This document shows positions 44,631 through 55,383 of a DNA stretch of 64,000 nt, piece after piece. This DNA is from Alisma plantago-aquatica. Its lineage: Eukaryota; Streptophyta; Magnoliopsida; Alismatales; Alismataceae. Within the stretch, counting starts at the first letter, position 1. Each line of letters begins with the position of its first letter. The translations under genes were made by a program, and so were the position numbers. The stretch is taken from NCBI GenBank assembly GCA_963693085.1, contig OY856412.1, forward strand, positions 1,126,619,744 to 1,126,683,743, in the 5' to 3' direction. The notes beneath the pieces were generated by a model. It saw only the letters and a program-made list of their open reading frames with translations, was not told where the DNA came from and searched no databases.

Positions 44631-45122
44631 AGTCAATGGCAAAAGAGAAACCCTATAGGGGTATTCCAGGGTTAGGGCAAAAGCAGTGGAGAATGACACA
44701 TTGAAAATGTAAATTGGTTTGCTAATTACCCTGATTGTGATAATTAAATTGTTAGCCATATTTGTGAAATTTTGGTTGTCCCCACATACCGGCATATTTT
44801 GATATGTTGACTGACGTTTTGTTTGTTGGCGTTTTAGGTACAAGATTGAAAGAACAAATAGTAAAGTGACACATTGTGGAAATAAGAAATAAAGTGCAAG
44901 GAGGATTAGATAGAATGAATCTGGGTTGTGGATAGAGTAGCTTACCAAAGTTTTAAAAAGGTATGCAAGGTTTTATTTTATACCAATTTTCAGTTTAGTT
45001 GGTAAAATTTGATAATTGTTATTGATTATTTGTCGAACCTTTGATCCTATTAATGGGGATAATGACTCTAATCTCTTGGTCTCCCTTAATTGGGGGTTAC
45101 CGAGAGGTGGGGTCGTTACATT

Positions 45123-45134
45123 TGGTATCAGAGC
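45123..45134 (+). promoter_or_regulatory. DEL-2 primer binding site, tRNA-Met type
   Basis: TGGTATCAGAGC lies two bases after the 5' LTR. Confidence 0.92.
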
Positions 45135-47600
45135 ATAAGTTCCTCATTTAATTCTTAATAATTCTTAAATTTTACAAATTCCATAGAACCGAGGGAGTTA
45201 TTAGAGGATTTTCCGAAAGACATAGGTGTCTAGAAAAGGATCACATCCGGGGGTTGGCAAGATTTTCCTTCGCACTACTAGTCGAAATATGAGGACTCCT
45301 AGATTAGTGTGACTGTCTGGCCGATGTCTTAGGATCTGACTCGAAATAAGATACCTTTAGGACTCTCTCATCTTGTTCATCCCTTCTCAACTCAAATGTT
45401 GTTAAGGACCTTAAGGATTAGGTTTCTCTCTCTTTTCCTCACCTTCCTGAGGGATGGGTAAGGTTGATAAGGATTAAGGAATCCTCCACCAAATTAATGA
45501 AAATCATGTAAATAAGATGTCATGGACATAAGCTTAATAGGTTAAGCATAAACTAAAGAATAGATACATGCTTAGGTCGTATGACATAAGTTGTCATGCC
45601 CTCAGGAGAGACCTAAGGCTAGACCTTCTAGTCATGAGGATAAGTAAAGAGAGTTAGTCTTGGAGGTAGATATCTCCATTAAAAGTAGAGACCTGGCACA
45701 TCCTCTAAGGATGATGTTAACCCTAACCCTAACTGAAGGCTAGCGAGATAGGGATTGATGAGTTAGATGGCATGGTAGGCCAGGTGTTTGGATGGACATG
45801 CCTTGGATGCCATATGAGCCATGAGAGGTTGGATGACTGAGTACCTTTGGCGACCCAACCCTAGGAAGGGTCGTGCATGTTAGAGTGAAGGATAGCTCCT
45901 TCATTGTTGAGGTTATAGAAGAACCTATGGAAACCCCATGAGCTTATATGAGCATGGCATAGTAGACACCTAGAATATGTCAGTAGTCTGAGCAGTAGGT
46001 TGAAACCCTGGCCAAAGGAGTATGTTGGATAGCTGATAAAATGAGCATAAAGGGCTAGGCATAACCTTGAGAAAACATAAGTTTGAACATAGGCTTCACC
46101 ATGTATGGGTATGCTCATGAGCTTGATCCACCTTTAGTAATAAGGTTGGTTGTGGAGTAGCTCTAGAGAGAGAGAAAGAAGACCCAAGCAAGGAGGATGG
46201 AAGCTTAGATTTCGAGACATGAGGAACAGTGGGGAGTTGAGGATGATGCAACCTAAGTGGATGATAGTGATTGCCACATGCATGATCCTTGGAGACTGGG
46301 GATATCTTGATTGCCATGAGAGGAACCAAACCCTAGAGAGAGGATGAGTTTGTTGTACCTATGGTATAGATGAGAAGAAGAGTTCTTTAGACCTGGAGAG
46401 GTTTAGTAACAGGTTGTGAGGCCTTGTACCTTGTTGTTTGTTCTTGAGGAGGACTCAACTCTGAAGTGTTGCTCAAGTAGAAGGATGATAGGAAGTGAAT
46501 GCCATGCCTTATACATGCTTGATTCGTGGTTAAGAGGTTGAGCATGGACTTTAACACCCAAAGGTGAACTTAGGTTTCCTAGGTATAAGAGGGGAAGTGG
46601 TGTACCTAATGCACATGATGAGATTGGACTTTCTATAGTTTTGAGCATGGCACTCCTCATGTTTAGAGGAATGGGAAACCCCTTAAGTCAAAGGTATGTT
46701 TGATGAACCCCTCACAGCTAAGTTGGTGACATGGTAAGGTATGATCTTGATCCAATGTTGAGGAAAGAGAACAAGTATGACCTAGCATGGTTTAGTAGGT
46801 GATGTACTTGTACCTTAGTAGCTTGCTAAGGTTAAGCATGCTCATATGGATGTAAACCCTAAGGACGTTTGTGACCGTGTTGTCAAGAGTTGAAGTTTCC
46901 TCCCATCCTGGGAGAGGGACCCTTTGGTAGGGCGTATACCAGTTTTGTGGGTTTTGAGGAAGCCTAAGGAGGTCTCATAAGATCTTGAGAAGCTAGGTGA
47001 AGAGTACATGGTATGAGAATGAACCTGTAGACCCATAGATAACCATCTCTAAGTGCATAGGGATGTGTTACCAAGGAGGTAATCGGTATGGGGCCTGACC
47101 GAGGTAGGCAGGTTGCCGAAACCCCTATGAAAGGATGAAAGCTAGCCCATGAATGCAGAGAGAGAGATGATGATGAAGGCTTGGGTAAGGTTCTAAGTTG
47201 AACATGTACTATGCTAGAATCCTAAGTCTATCCTAGGGTCAGGTAGGGATAAGATCGATGGAAGTAGGAGTTGCCTAATTCTCTAGTTGCACATGACCAT
47301 AGGGTCGGGAGGTAACAACTATCATTTTCTGAGGGCCATGGGTTAGGAGATTGATCACCTTCATGAACTCATAGGACCCAAAGGGTAGAAGAGTTGGGAA
47401 CTCTCTGGATGCATGAGGGAAGATGGATGACCCCAAAAGTGTCAGCACCCTATAGACCCAGAGGAGATGACCAAGGATTGTGTGTAAACCCCAGTAGGTT
47501 CTAGACAAGTTTTCCATGGAAGTAATTTTTGATATCATGATGTTTGTGATGTAGAGACATAAGTTGCACGTTTCAACTTATATTTGAAGGTGTACTTGCA
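45135..47600 (+). other. DEL-2 internal region, unreadable gag-pol part
   Basis: By position this should hold leader, gag, protease and early RT. No domain could be read with confidence in any frame. Short ORFs on both strands (up to 87 codons) look random. The density of G-A-G-G and T-G-A words fits long-decayed coding sequence. Confidence 0.5.
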
Positions 47601-48430
47601 AGGTGGGATGTACCATCTCTACTCTTAGAATAGAAAGAACTCTATATTTGGACGGACGCCAAATGCTTATTTCCTCTTATTATGGGAGTGAGAGATAGGA
47701 CAGTACGCATGCCTTACACTAAGGATAAAGATGATGTGACGTGGAACGTTGCCATGAGGTATGAGGACAGAGATGATAACATACTATGATGGAGTAAATG
47801 ATTCATGGATGGTTTACAAACACTAAGAGAAATAAGGTAGTCATCTTATAAGGATGTTTTTATCATGAGCTATGAGTTATACAAGGTTGAGTTCGAAAAC
47901 CAAGAGAATGGGCTCAGAGTTTCTTGATGAAGATAGACTTAGAACTGAGATGAGATAATGAGTGGAATACATGGAGGTGTATGTCTTCAACATTACCTAA
48001 TGTCTAAGGATGTGAAGTGGTAATGGATGCTCTGGTTGAGATGTAGCTGTCTAGTGTAGCTAGAAACTAGAAGAGGTTGTTAGGTTAGCCCTAAGTTTGA
48101 AAAAGAAAATATGCTTGGCTAACACTCAGATGTAACGAGATCTGTTGAGCAAGTTAATGGTTGTTTGGTTAGCCTAGGCCTGGATGCAATGGAAGGATGG
48201 TGGTAGAACCTCAGATACACTTCTTTGGAAAAGAAGGTGATGAATCCCGACTAAAGTGGTTTAGTGTTTTCGAGGAATTAATCTTGATAAATCATGACAT
48301 ACAAGAGATCATGATTTTACGATCACCATATGTCATGGTACTACCAAGATAATAAGTGATAGTAGTACTTTGGATGCCTAAGATGATGTTGCATGGGGTA
48401 TGTTGCCATGCAAGCCAGGAGGTGAAGGAC
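47601..48430 (+). pseudogene. DEL-2 RT/RNase H remnant
   Basis: Only fragments are readable. At about 48005-48050 a frame gives EVVMDALVEM, where chromovirus RNase H ends with [10 protein letters not shown]. Preceding sequence (47910-47990) is compatible with the usual arginine/tryptophan-rich block. The remainder is too changed to align by eye. Position between RT and integrase supports the reading. Confidence 0.5.
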
Positions 48431-49290
48431 AAACACCAGTAACCCATTGCATTGATATAGAGGATAAAAGAGTCCCTGAGAGAGGATGGGAGTTCATCAC
48501 TAAGGATGTTGTCAAAAGTCTCCCTTAGACCAAGGAAGGTCAGGATGCAATATGGGTTATGGTAGATCGCCTTACCTAGATGACATGAGAAAGAAAGAAT
48601 GTCATCAAGGGAAAAATTCGGTTGAACTACATACGAGATGGTTCAACTACACCATGATGCGAGTTCTTGAGTTTAATCTAAAGATTCACTTCCATGCGGT
48701 GGAAGTAGGTGCATGAAGAACTTCATGATAGTACAGTTTATCACCCCTAACTAATGGTTAGTATGATCTAGACTAGAGGGTCTGATGAGAGCATGTGTGC
48801 TTGTTCAGGGTCATACATGGAGACAATTCTTGTCCTCTGTAAGATGTGATGATAACCACCATAGCCAGTATCGGGATGTAAAGAAGCTCTGTAAAAGAGG
48901 CTGTGTCAGTCACCACTTCATTAAGATGATGTTGGTGAATGGACCTCGCGAAGGTCAGAAAAGGACCACAGTTTGTGCAGATGAAGTCGCTTTGATCATG
49001 CAATGGTTGAAAGAGAGCCCAGGGATGACATGAGTCGTGAGCTGATGCAAAGCAGACTGACATGCAGTTCACTGTGGGAGAGTATGTGATGTGAAAATAT
49101 GACCCCTCTAAGCTATAGATGAGAAAGATGAGTCCCCGATATATGGGTCCATTTGAGATGGATTGGTGGAGATGGTTGTGTTTGGTCTACCCCTCAGGAT
49201 AACATGATGTGTAATATGTTCCATGAGTCTGATCTAGAGCACTATGTGAGGTACCCAAGCCATGTGCTGAGCCCTGAACCTATTCATCTT
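48430..49290 (+). pseudogene. DEL-2 integrase remnant
   Basis: These clear fragments appear in order. QEVKDKHQ lies near 48420. DVVKSLP, stop, then TKEGQDAIWVMVDRLT at 48505-48576 is the chromovirus core start. STVYHP, stop lies at 48730-48750. LMRACVLVQGHTWRQF starts at about 48782. MSPRYMGPFEM lies near 49128-49160. NMFHESDLEHYVRYPSHVLS runs 49213-49275, the usual end of the C-terminal domain. Stops and frame shifts separate them. An 82-codon frame at 48785-49033 is part of this remnant, not a gene. The order and spacing match a full-length integrase, so decay was by point changes and small indels. Confidence 0.85.
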
Positions 49291-49299
49291 CTGAGAGGC

Positions 49300-49470
49300 T
49301 GAAATGTCCTGAGTCACCAATGAGGGAACGATATACCAAGGTAAGAAAGAACTAAGATGGAAAAATATGAGATGATGAAGGTTCTTGGGAAGCACCATGG
49401 AAAGGGTGAAGCCACATGGGAGCCCTAATGGACATAAGAAAGGCTTACCTTGTTTGTTTGTGTGCCTGGT
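49300..49470 (+). pseudogene. DEL-2 chromodomain remnant
   Basis: Downstream of integrase, GEATWEP followed by a stop (49406-49428) and a YP/LF-like end match the last part of the chromovirus chromodomain (E-A-T-W-E, then Y-P-x-L-F). In the family this domain binds modified histones and guides integration to heterochromatin. The first half is not readable. Confidence 0.65.
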
Positions 49471-49494
49471 GAAATTTTGGGAGCAAAATTCCTA

Positions 49495-49508
49495 TAAGAG
49501 GGGAAGGA
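49495..49508 (+). promoter_or_regulatory. DEL-2 polypurine tract
   Basis: AAGAGGGGAAGGAT directly precedes the 3' LTR and follows a GCAAAATTCCTATA stretch typical of chromovirus pol ends. Confidence 0.88.
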
Positions 49509-52500
49509 TGTTACAACCTCAAATTTTGCATGTGTTTTCATAATTGAAATATAATGATTTTGTGAATTTTGGGCTTAACTAAAAATGTTGTAAGCTTTGC
49601 TTCAAAGGATGGGTTTCCTTACAAATATTCCTTTGGATAGGAATTTCGTGATTCCCATTATTATATTAATCCAATAATGGATATAAAAGAGAAGAAAAGA
49701 AGAAAAGTCCAAATATTAGAAAACGATACAAGATAATGAGTTTTAAGCAAAGTATTTATAAGAAATACTTGGAAATATCTCAAAAGTGGCATTAATGGCC
49801 ACAAATGAGTAAAAATTCGTTTACATATGATTTCTAATAAAAGAAATATTAAAATAGGAAAAAGGAAAGGAAAGATAAAGAGAAATCCTTGAAAATAAAT
49901 ATTTTAATAAAGAAATAAGAGAAAAGGAAAAGGAATATTTTCCTAAAATGAGATTTTGTGCCTTTAGGGTTCCTTAAGGTCCAAGGAATCCAAGATGATA
50001 AGATAATGGCAAAAGAAAGAGTAAATACTAATTAATTTGGTTTTATTAATGAATAACTTGCATGCGAGGGAAATACCCTTTTTTCTTTGGAATTTGGGTA
50101 TCAAAATTTATACACGTGTAGATAATGCCAAGATGGAGTTTTCCCTAAAATTTGAGAAGAAAAGGGTAAACGAGGAGAGAGATATGATTTTCACAAGTTT
50201 CCTTTATTTAATACATATTTTTCTTGGATTTAAAGAGTTGGAAACAAGGGGGGCGATGGTAGCCATCAGATTATTCGGGTGGTCCAAAGGACTACCGATC
50301 TGACGGTAGATGTGCATCTTCTACCTCAACTCGCAGAAGGAAAGCGACTGGGAAAAATAGATTATTCCCAAGTCGATTTTCTTGGATCACAAGATACCAG
50401 GAAAGAATCAAAGACCACAAGGGTCTTTAGGACTTGTTTCCACACTCAGCCAACCTTACTTTTAGAGTGGTTCGAGAGGTCTAGAAGAAATTCCCAAAAC
50501 CACAAGGAACCATGGTAGCAGTGGAGGTTTGGGAACCCTAATTCAGATCCCCCAACTATATATATAGGACTACCTTTGGTCTCGGCCAAGTCCTACGATC
50601 TCGAACGGCATGGTTCTAGCTCTAATTCCTCTCTATCTCTCTGGATCATCTTCCCTCTGGCAGCAAGTCCGCCGCAGTACTACTGTGGGCAGATCTAGAA
50701 GATGAAGAAGGAGAAGGGGAGTGGTAGTCGTAGGATTGAAGTCCACCATGGACTCACGGGGGAACTGAAGGCCCAGATCTACTTTGCATTTCAGTATGCT
50801 GTGAGTGGGTAAAGTCGATGCGAGCCGCACAATCCATGTGTCAGTTGGTCCAACCTGGATCAAACGGTCATCCTTTTTTCTGACTAAATGTAATTACTCG
50901 CTCTCTAAATCAAAGAAATAGGTGAATCTTGGATAAATCACTAAAAATAGATTCTTTGGACGAAAAATACAAATAAGTAGTGCTTTTTTTATTAGAAAAA
51001 TGTAAGGAATGCAATGAAAATGTAATTGAAGCCTGATTCTGCTTGGAATTCAAAAAGTATGCAAAGATTCTATCTTTAATGATTTATTTAATGAAAACCC
51101 CTAGTCTTTATTGATTAATGTAATTAGGGGGGTTTAATGAATGAATAAAGTTGATATTAACCTGTTAATTGTAAAAAGGAACATTAGGAACAAAAAGAAT
51201 GAACTTTACATAGTTTAATTTAGAGTTTCATGTGCATGAATATGCTTGAATGGGCCTTGAAACCCTAATATTAGTAATTATGATTTTTAATGGCTTTAAT
51301 TGTTCGAATTCATGAATAAAACTGAGATATGATGCTTCTAAGCTATTTTGAGTATAAAGGTTTCTAATTGTGGATAAATACCTTTAATGTAGAAATTAGG
51401 GTTTTCTAATGAATAAAGGTAGAATTAATGACAATTAGAATTCATATGTGAATTAGACTATAATGAACTATGAATTGATGATAAATGAGCATAATGATCT
51501 TGTCATGGAATAAAAGGGATAAAAATGGTAGCTTTAATGTAAAAGAGGCTTAATGGAATTAATTAATGATTAATTGTGTTCTTTCTGAAATTAAGGCTAT
51601 ATGTTGTTAAAGGTAACCTTACTAACATTCATGAAGGATAGATGAGAAATTAGGGTTTAAAAGAGTAAAATGAAGTAAAAACCCTAATTGCAAAGTAAAC
51701 CCAAAAAGAGGTAGAAATCCTAAAAAGGAATAGAAACCTTAAGTAGCAAGATGGTTTGAATAGATTTTGATAAAAAGGAATTGGATGTGATTTCAAGACT
51801 CTTGTACCTATTTGATTGGATGTCTTGCTTGATTGGACTATTCTATCTCAATTCAGCCTAACAGGTATGTGGTTAATTACGATTAATCGCATTAGTTTTC
51901 CCGAAGGTTTCCCAGATGGTTAATCGCATTGATTGAAACTAAAGAGTTTGGATGTTCATACTGCAATTATAAAGTCACTATGGTTATCACAATTATAAAT
52001 ACATGTGTTTTCTAGCACCGACATGCCACCATGATGGAAGATGCCATAAAGGTCAGGCCCAAGAGGGTAGACGAATGTGCACCATGAGAGGTGACCCCAG
52101 ACACCAAGCTTGAGAATGAGAAGGTGGTCTATGTTGCATGACTATGGGGCACCATGAGGGGTGACCCCCAGGCACCAAGCTCGGGATTGAGAAGGTGGCC
52201 TTAAGTCAATGGCAAAAGAGAAACCCTAGCGGGGTATTCCAAGGTTAGGGAAAAAGTGATGGAGAATGAAACATTGAAAATGTAAATCGGTTTGCTAATT
52301 ACCCTGATTGTGATAATTAAATTGTTAGTCGTATTTGTGAAATTTCAGTTGTCCCCACATACCGGTATATTTTGATATGTTGACCGATGTTTTTTTTTCG
52401 GCGTTTTAGGTACAAGATTGAAAGAACAAACAGTAAAGTGACACATTGTGGAAATAAGAAATAAAGTTCAAGGAGTATTACAAAGATGAATCTGGGTTGT

Positions 52501-52691
52501 GGATAGAGTAGCTTACCAAAGTTTTAAAAAGATATGCAAGGTTTTATTTTATACCAATTTTCAGTTTAGTTGCTTAAATTTGATCATTGTTATTGATTAT
52601 TTGTCGAACCTTTGATCCTGTTAATGGGGATAATGGCTCTGATCTCTTGGTCTCCCTTAATCGGGGGTTACCGGGAGGTCGGGTCGTTACA
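49509..52691 (+). repeat. DEL-2 3' LTR
   Basis: It is 3183 bp and colinear with 41929-45120. The TATA box is preserved at 50556-50568. It ends GGGTCGTTACA. Confidence 0.95.
50556..50568 (+). promoter_or_regulatory. TATA box of the DEL-2 3' LTR
   Basis: CTATATATATAGG is identical to the site in the 5' LTR. Confidence 0.65.
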
Positions 52692-52696
52692 ACTTC
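52692..52696 (+). repeat. Target site duplication of DEL-2, right copy
   Basis: ACTTC is identical to 41924-41928. Confidence 0.93.
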
Positions 52697-53320
52697 CCAA
52701 TACATTGAGCATATTGAATTTTTAGTTTTATTTCTAAAAGGTCAAAAACCAATTCATATAAAGCTTCTTGAAAATATCCAAAAACAATTATTATATATTT
52801 GATCCCTCAATTTGAGAATCTCACACTTGAACATAATCCAATGACCAAAATGTATCAAGAAAATGATACAAAAATAGAAATTTCATTGGACTCAAAGAAC
52901 CCTCTCCTAATCAATCAACTCCTAATCTCATTAAATATCACAATATTGATCTAATCATAGAATATCCCAGAGGTAAAATTTAGAGTAGGTCTTAATTTAG
53001 AGAACAATTTAACATGACATTTGTATTCAAACTAGATCCCACTCAATCTATATGCTCTTGTAGATGAGTATTGGATCAAAATAATGAAATAAGAACTAAA
53101 TCAATTTCTTAAAGATAAAGTTTCTCATATAGATAAAAATAATGAAATAAGAACTAAATCAATTTATTAAAGATCAAGTTTCTCATATAGTTCCTAGACC
53201 ACTCAATAAAACCTCCATTCAAACTAAATGGGTCTTTAGGGACAAGCTCGATGACTCTGGTAATATAGTTTGAAATAAAGTGTGTCACGTGGCTTGAGGA
53301 TACAATAGAAGATTTTCATA
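52697..53320 (+). pseudogene. COP-1: Ty1/copia reverse transcriptase remnant, right of DEL-2
   Basis: The pre-RT block reads YHNIDLIIEYPRGKI and FREQFNMTFVFKLDPTQS (about 52934-53050). After a 58 bp tandem duplication the RT start is clear: ELNQFIKDQVSHIVPRPLNK, TKWVFRDKLDDSGNIV, ending at GYNR near 53310. This is the entry of copia RT. The palm with the catalytic Asp pair is absent. Several stops lie within. With 41700-41928 it forms one old copia element interrupted by DEL-2. Confidence 0.85.
53081..53195. repeat. 58 bp tandem duplication in the copia remnant
   Basis: ATAATGAAATAAGAACTAAA at 53081 recurs at 53139, continuing TCAATTT(C/A)TTAAAGAT in both copies. It interrupts the RT reading and is not part of the ancestral gene. 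Confidence 0.93.
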
Positions 53321-54514
53321 CAAACTAGTGATTATTCAATACTGAAAAAATTATTCATTGCATTCTCATAAAACTTTACATCTCTTCACCATAAGGTGGA
53401 CCACTTGAAAGAGAAAAGTACAGTTTTCTATACAAAGGACCAGTTGCAAAGGGCATCCTTGCCATCCCAAGCTATCCTCAAGTGCATATCCCTAGGTCTA
53501 AGTTCTCCCTAAGTCATCATCCTCTAAGCACCTACATCTGGGTAGTTTGGGAACAACACCCAAAAGAGGAAGAAATAAGAAAAGAATGAACCAGTAAAAA
53601 TACTATGTATGTGTAAAAAAATTGGGCAATATAAGGATGTTAGGGACAAAAGAGGGTGTTACCATGCAAAAGAGGCTTTCAACTTATAGTTAATTTCAGG
53701 AGGATGTATGTCAAGAGAAAGAATAGAAAAAGAATGAGGCATTCAATTCTGAGAGCAATATTTAATTGTACAGATATTTCCTAATTACTCATTTTCACAG
53801 TCAACAATACCAATAAAATTTCTTACAAGTATACTTTAGACTAGTTATATGTTGTAGGTATGCAACACCATAGGATCTAGAGCCAGGGGAAAGGGATAAG
53901 AAAACCATGGTACCCCAAGGGCAAGGGGGACTAAAACCCCTATACCAAAAACATACGAAGTGGGACACATTCCCAACATTTATATGTTTGTATTAAAGTA
54001 TTGCTACTGTATTAACTAGTCTAATCACCCAGCATGCATAATCTTGTGGCAAGATGAAATAGTCCAATGACAACATATTCAATAGGGCACAAGCAATTCA
54101 GGTATTCATGGTGGGTGGGGGTAACAAATCCAAATTATAAAGATTATTTCAACAATCAAAAGAAGCAAGATGATAACAACTTAAGGAATATGGAGTTTCA
54201 ATTAAAGTGTCATGATGGAGCAATATTTTAAGTGCCTCATTATAGTAATTCATGAATCATAGTCATTCAAATGCCAAATCAAAATAGAGGAAGTGTGCAT
54301 ACCTGTTCTATTACAAAAAAAACTTATTTTTAGGAGTTAGGGTCACAATTCAAAAGTCCCCAAGAGTTGATGATGAGAGAGGTAAAATGTAGAATAATAT
54401 CAATACTATTTGGTTTGGAACTATTTTCCAAATTGTGTTATTTAGAATTTAGTTCTCCATGTAGTATTAATAGTTAAATAACTAACACATCTTTAAATTA
54501 GGGTTTTTGATATA
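53321..54514. other. Spacer between copia remnant and CAS-3
   Basis: AT-rich, and no domain or repeat terminus is recognised. Confidence 0.5.
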
Positions 54515-54519
54515 TTTTA
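54515..54519 (+). repeat. Target site duplication of CAS-3, left copy
   Basis: TTTTA is repeated at 55353-55357. The low complexity makes it slightly less telling than the other duplications. Confidence 0.8.
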
Positions 54520-54809
54520 TGTAACATCCCAGGATTTCAGGCCTCGGATAACATGATCTTAAAAGGAATGATTGGACTACCCATATTATCAAGGTGCACC
54601 TCCTTTTTAGGGAGCCCATCACTAAAGAAATCCATAGTAAAGTGTGCTCAACCTGGAGTAGTACTAGGATGGGTGACCAGTCGGGAAGTTGATCATGTCT
54701 TGCGCGTAAGTGAGGACAAAGTGTGCACTTAAGGCTAGTGGTGTTCTGCGGGGCCGTTCGTCATTCTGAAACTCTACTAGAACCTTGGGCAGTGGGCCCA
54801 GGCATTATA
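54520..54809 (+). repeat. CAS-3 5' LTR with 5S-like segment
   Basis: The 5S-like segment is at about 54611-54710. The C-box TACTAGGATGGGTGACC is intact and the A-box region reads AGTAAAGTGTGCTCAAC. Confidence 0.92.
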
Positions 54810-54811
54810 AA

Positions 54812-54823
54812 TGGTATCAGAGC
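54812..54823 (+). promoter_or_regulatory. CAS-3 primer binding site, tRNA-Met type
   Basis: TGGTATCAGAGC is an exact match. Confidence 0.9.
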
Positions 54824-55061
54824 CATAACCCCTCTAGTAGGTGGGGCCCACGTGGGCATGTGACATGCTAGTCTTCAGTCGTATAGTCCAGGAAAGTTGG
54901 AAAGGGCTATCCATGTTGATGTAGTCACCCTTGCACTGGTATTCTGTGATCGGGATATGGGTGTCCATGAACCATTCAAGGTCTACACTAAAATGAGGTG
55001 ATATTATGAGGCCATATAGTGGAGTCTTGTTGAGGATGTAAATAGTCTAAGTGGGGTAGAT

Positions 55062-55352
55062 TGTAACATCCTAGCATTTCTGGCCTCAGATAAAATGATC
55101 TTAAAAGGAATGATTGGACTACCCATATCACCAACGTGCACCTCCTTTTCAGGGATCCCAACACTAAATAACTCCATAGTTAAGTGTGCTTAGCTTGGAG
55201 TATTACTCAGACGGGTGACCAGTCGGGAAGTTAATCTTGGCTTGCGTGTAAGTGAGGATAAAGTGTGCAGTTGAAGCTAGTGTTAGTCTATGGGGCCATT
55301 TGTCATTCCTGAAACTCTACTAGAACCTTGGGCAATGGGCCCAGGAATTGCA
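55062..55352 (+). repeat. CAS-3 3' LTR with 5S-like segment
   Basis: The 5S-like segment is at about 55153-55250. The A-box (AGTTAAGTGTGCTTAGC) is close to 5S, but the C-box is changed (TACTCAGACGGGTGACC). Confidence 0.92.
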
Positions 55353-55357
55353 TTTTA
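55353..55357 (+). repeat. Target site duplication of CAS-3, right copy
   Basis: TTTTA is identical to 54515-54519. Confidence 0.8.
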
Positions 55358-55383
55358 GTTTTAAGATCCATCTATAGTCACAC

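Larger units (their letters stand above)
41929..45120 (+). repeat. DEL-2 5' LTR
   Basis: It is 3192 bp with a strong TATA box near the middle and a degenerate duplication (44503-44630). The ORFs on both strands within it are also present in the other LTR, because the LTRs are copies, and carry no domain. Confidence 0.95.
41929..52691 (+). mobile_element. DEL-2: complete gypsy chromovirus-derived element with decayed pol
   Basis: This is a 10.76 kb element. LTRs are 3192 bp (41929-45120) and 3183 bp (49509-52691), both starting TGTTACAACCTC and ending GGTCGTTACA. The tRNA-Met primer site is at 45123, the polypurine tract at 49495-49508, and the target duplication is ACTTC. The internal 4.39 kb has no long ORF, yet pieces of RNase H, integrase and chromodomain are readable in plus-strand frames. 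By structure it would be called a LARD. By sequence it is a Tekay/Del-type chromovirus whose coding region has decayed. The first 225 bp of the LTRs differ by only about 4%. Confidence 0.95.
54520..55352 (+). mobile_element. CAS-3: complete Cassandra element
   Basis: This is 833 bp: 5' LTR 54520-54809, internal 54810-55061 (252 bp), 3' LTR 55062-55352. It starts TGTAACATCCCAGG. The LTR ends are mutated (GGCATTATA and GGAATTGCA instead of GACGTTACA). The primer site is TGGTATCAGAGC at 54812-54823, and the polypurine tract is AAGTGGGGTAGAT. It holds two 5S-like segments and no protein. LTR divergence is visibly higher than in CAS-2. Confidence 0.93.

Noticed and set aside
45718..45740. Telomere-like CCCTAACCCTAAC
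   Set aside because: Only about two and a half repeat units inside a retrotransposon. Similar short ACCCTAA runs occur elsewhere in the LTRs, so this is not an interstitial telomere array.
48785..49033. 82-codon ORF starting MRACVLVQG as an orphan gene
   Set aside because: Its residues align with the chromovirus integrase block following Y-H-P-Q, so it is a fragment of decayed pol in DEL-2.
42457..50518. Paired ORFs (88 and 79 codons) found twice, looking like a duplicated gene pair
   Set aside because: The pairs at 42457-42938 and 50037-50518 are the same LTR positions in the two DEL-2 LTRs. No domain is seen.
9478..55250. 5S rRNA genes at six sites
   Set aside because: The segments match only the middle and 3' part of plant 5S rRNA and lie inside Cassandra LTRs at fixed positions, so they are retrotransposon parts, not rRNA genes.
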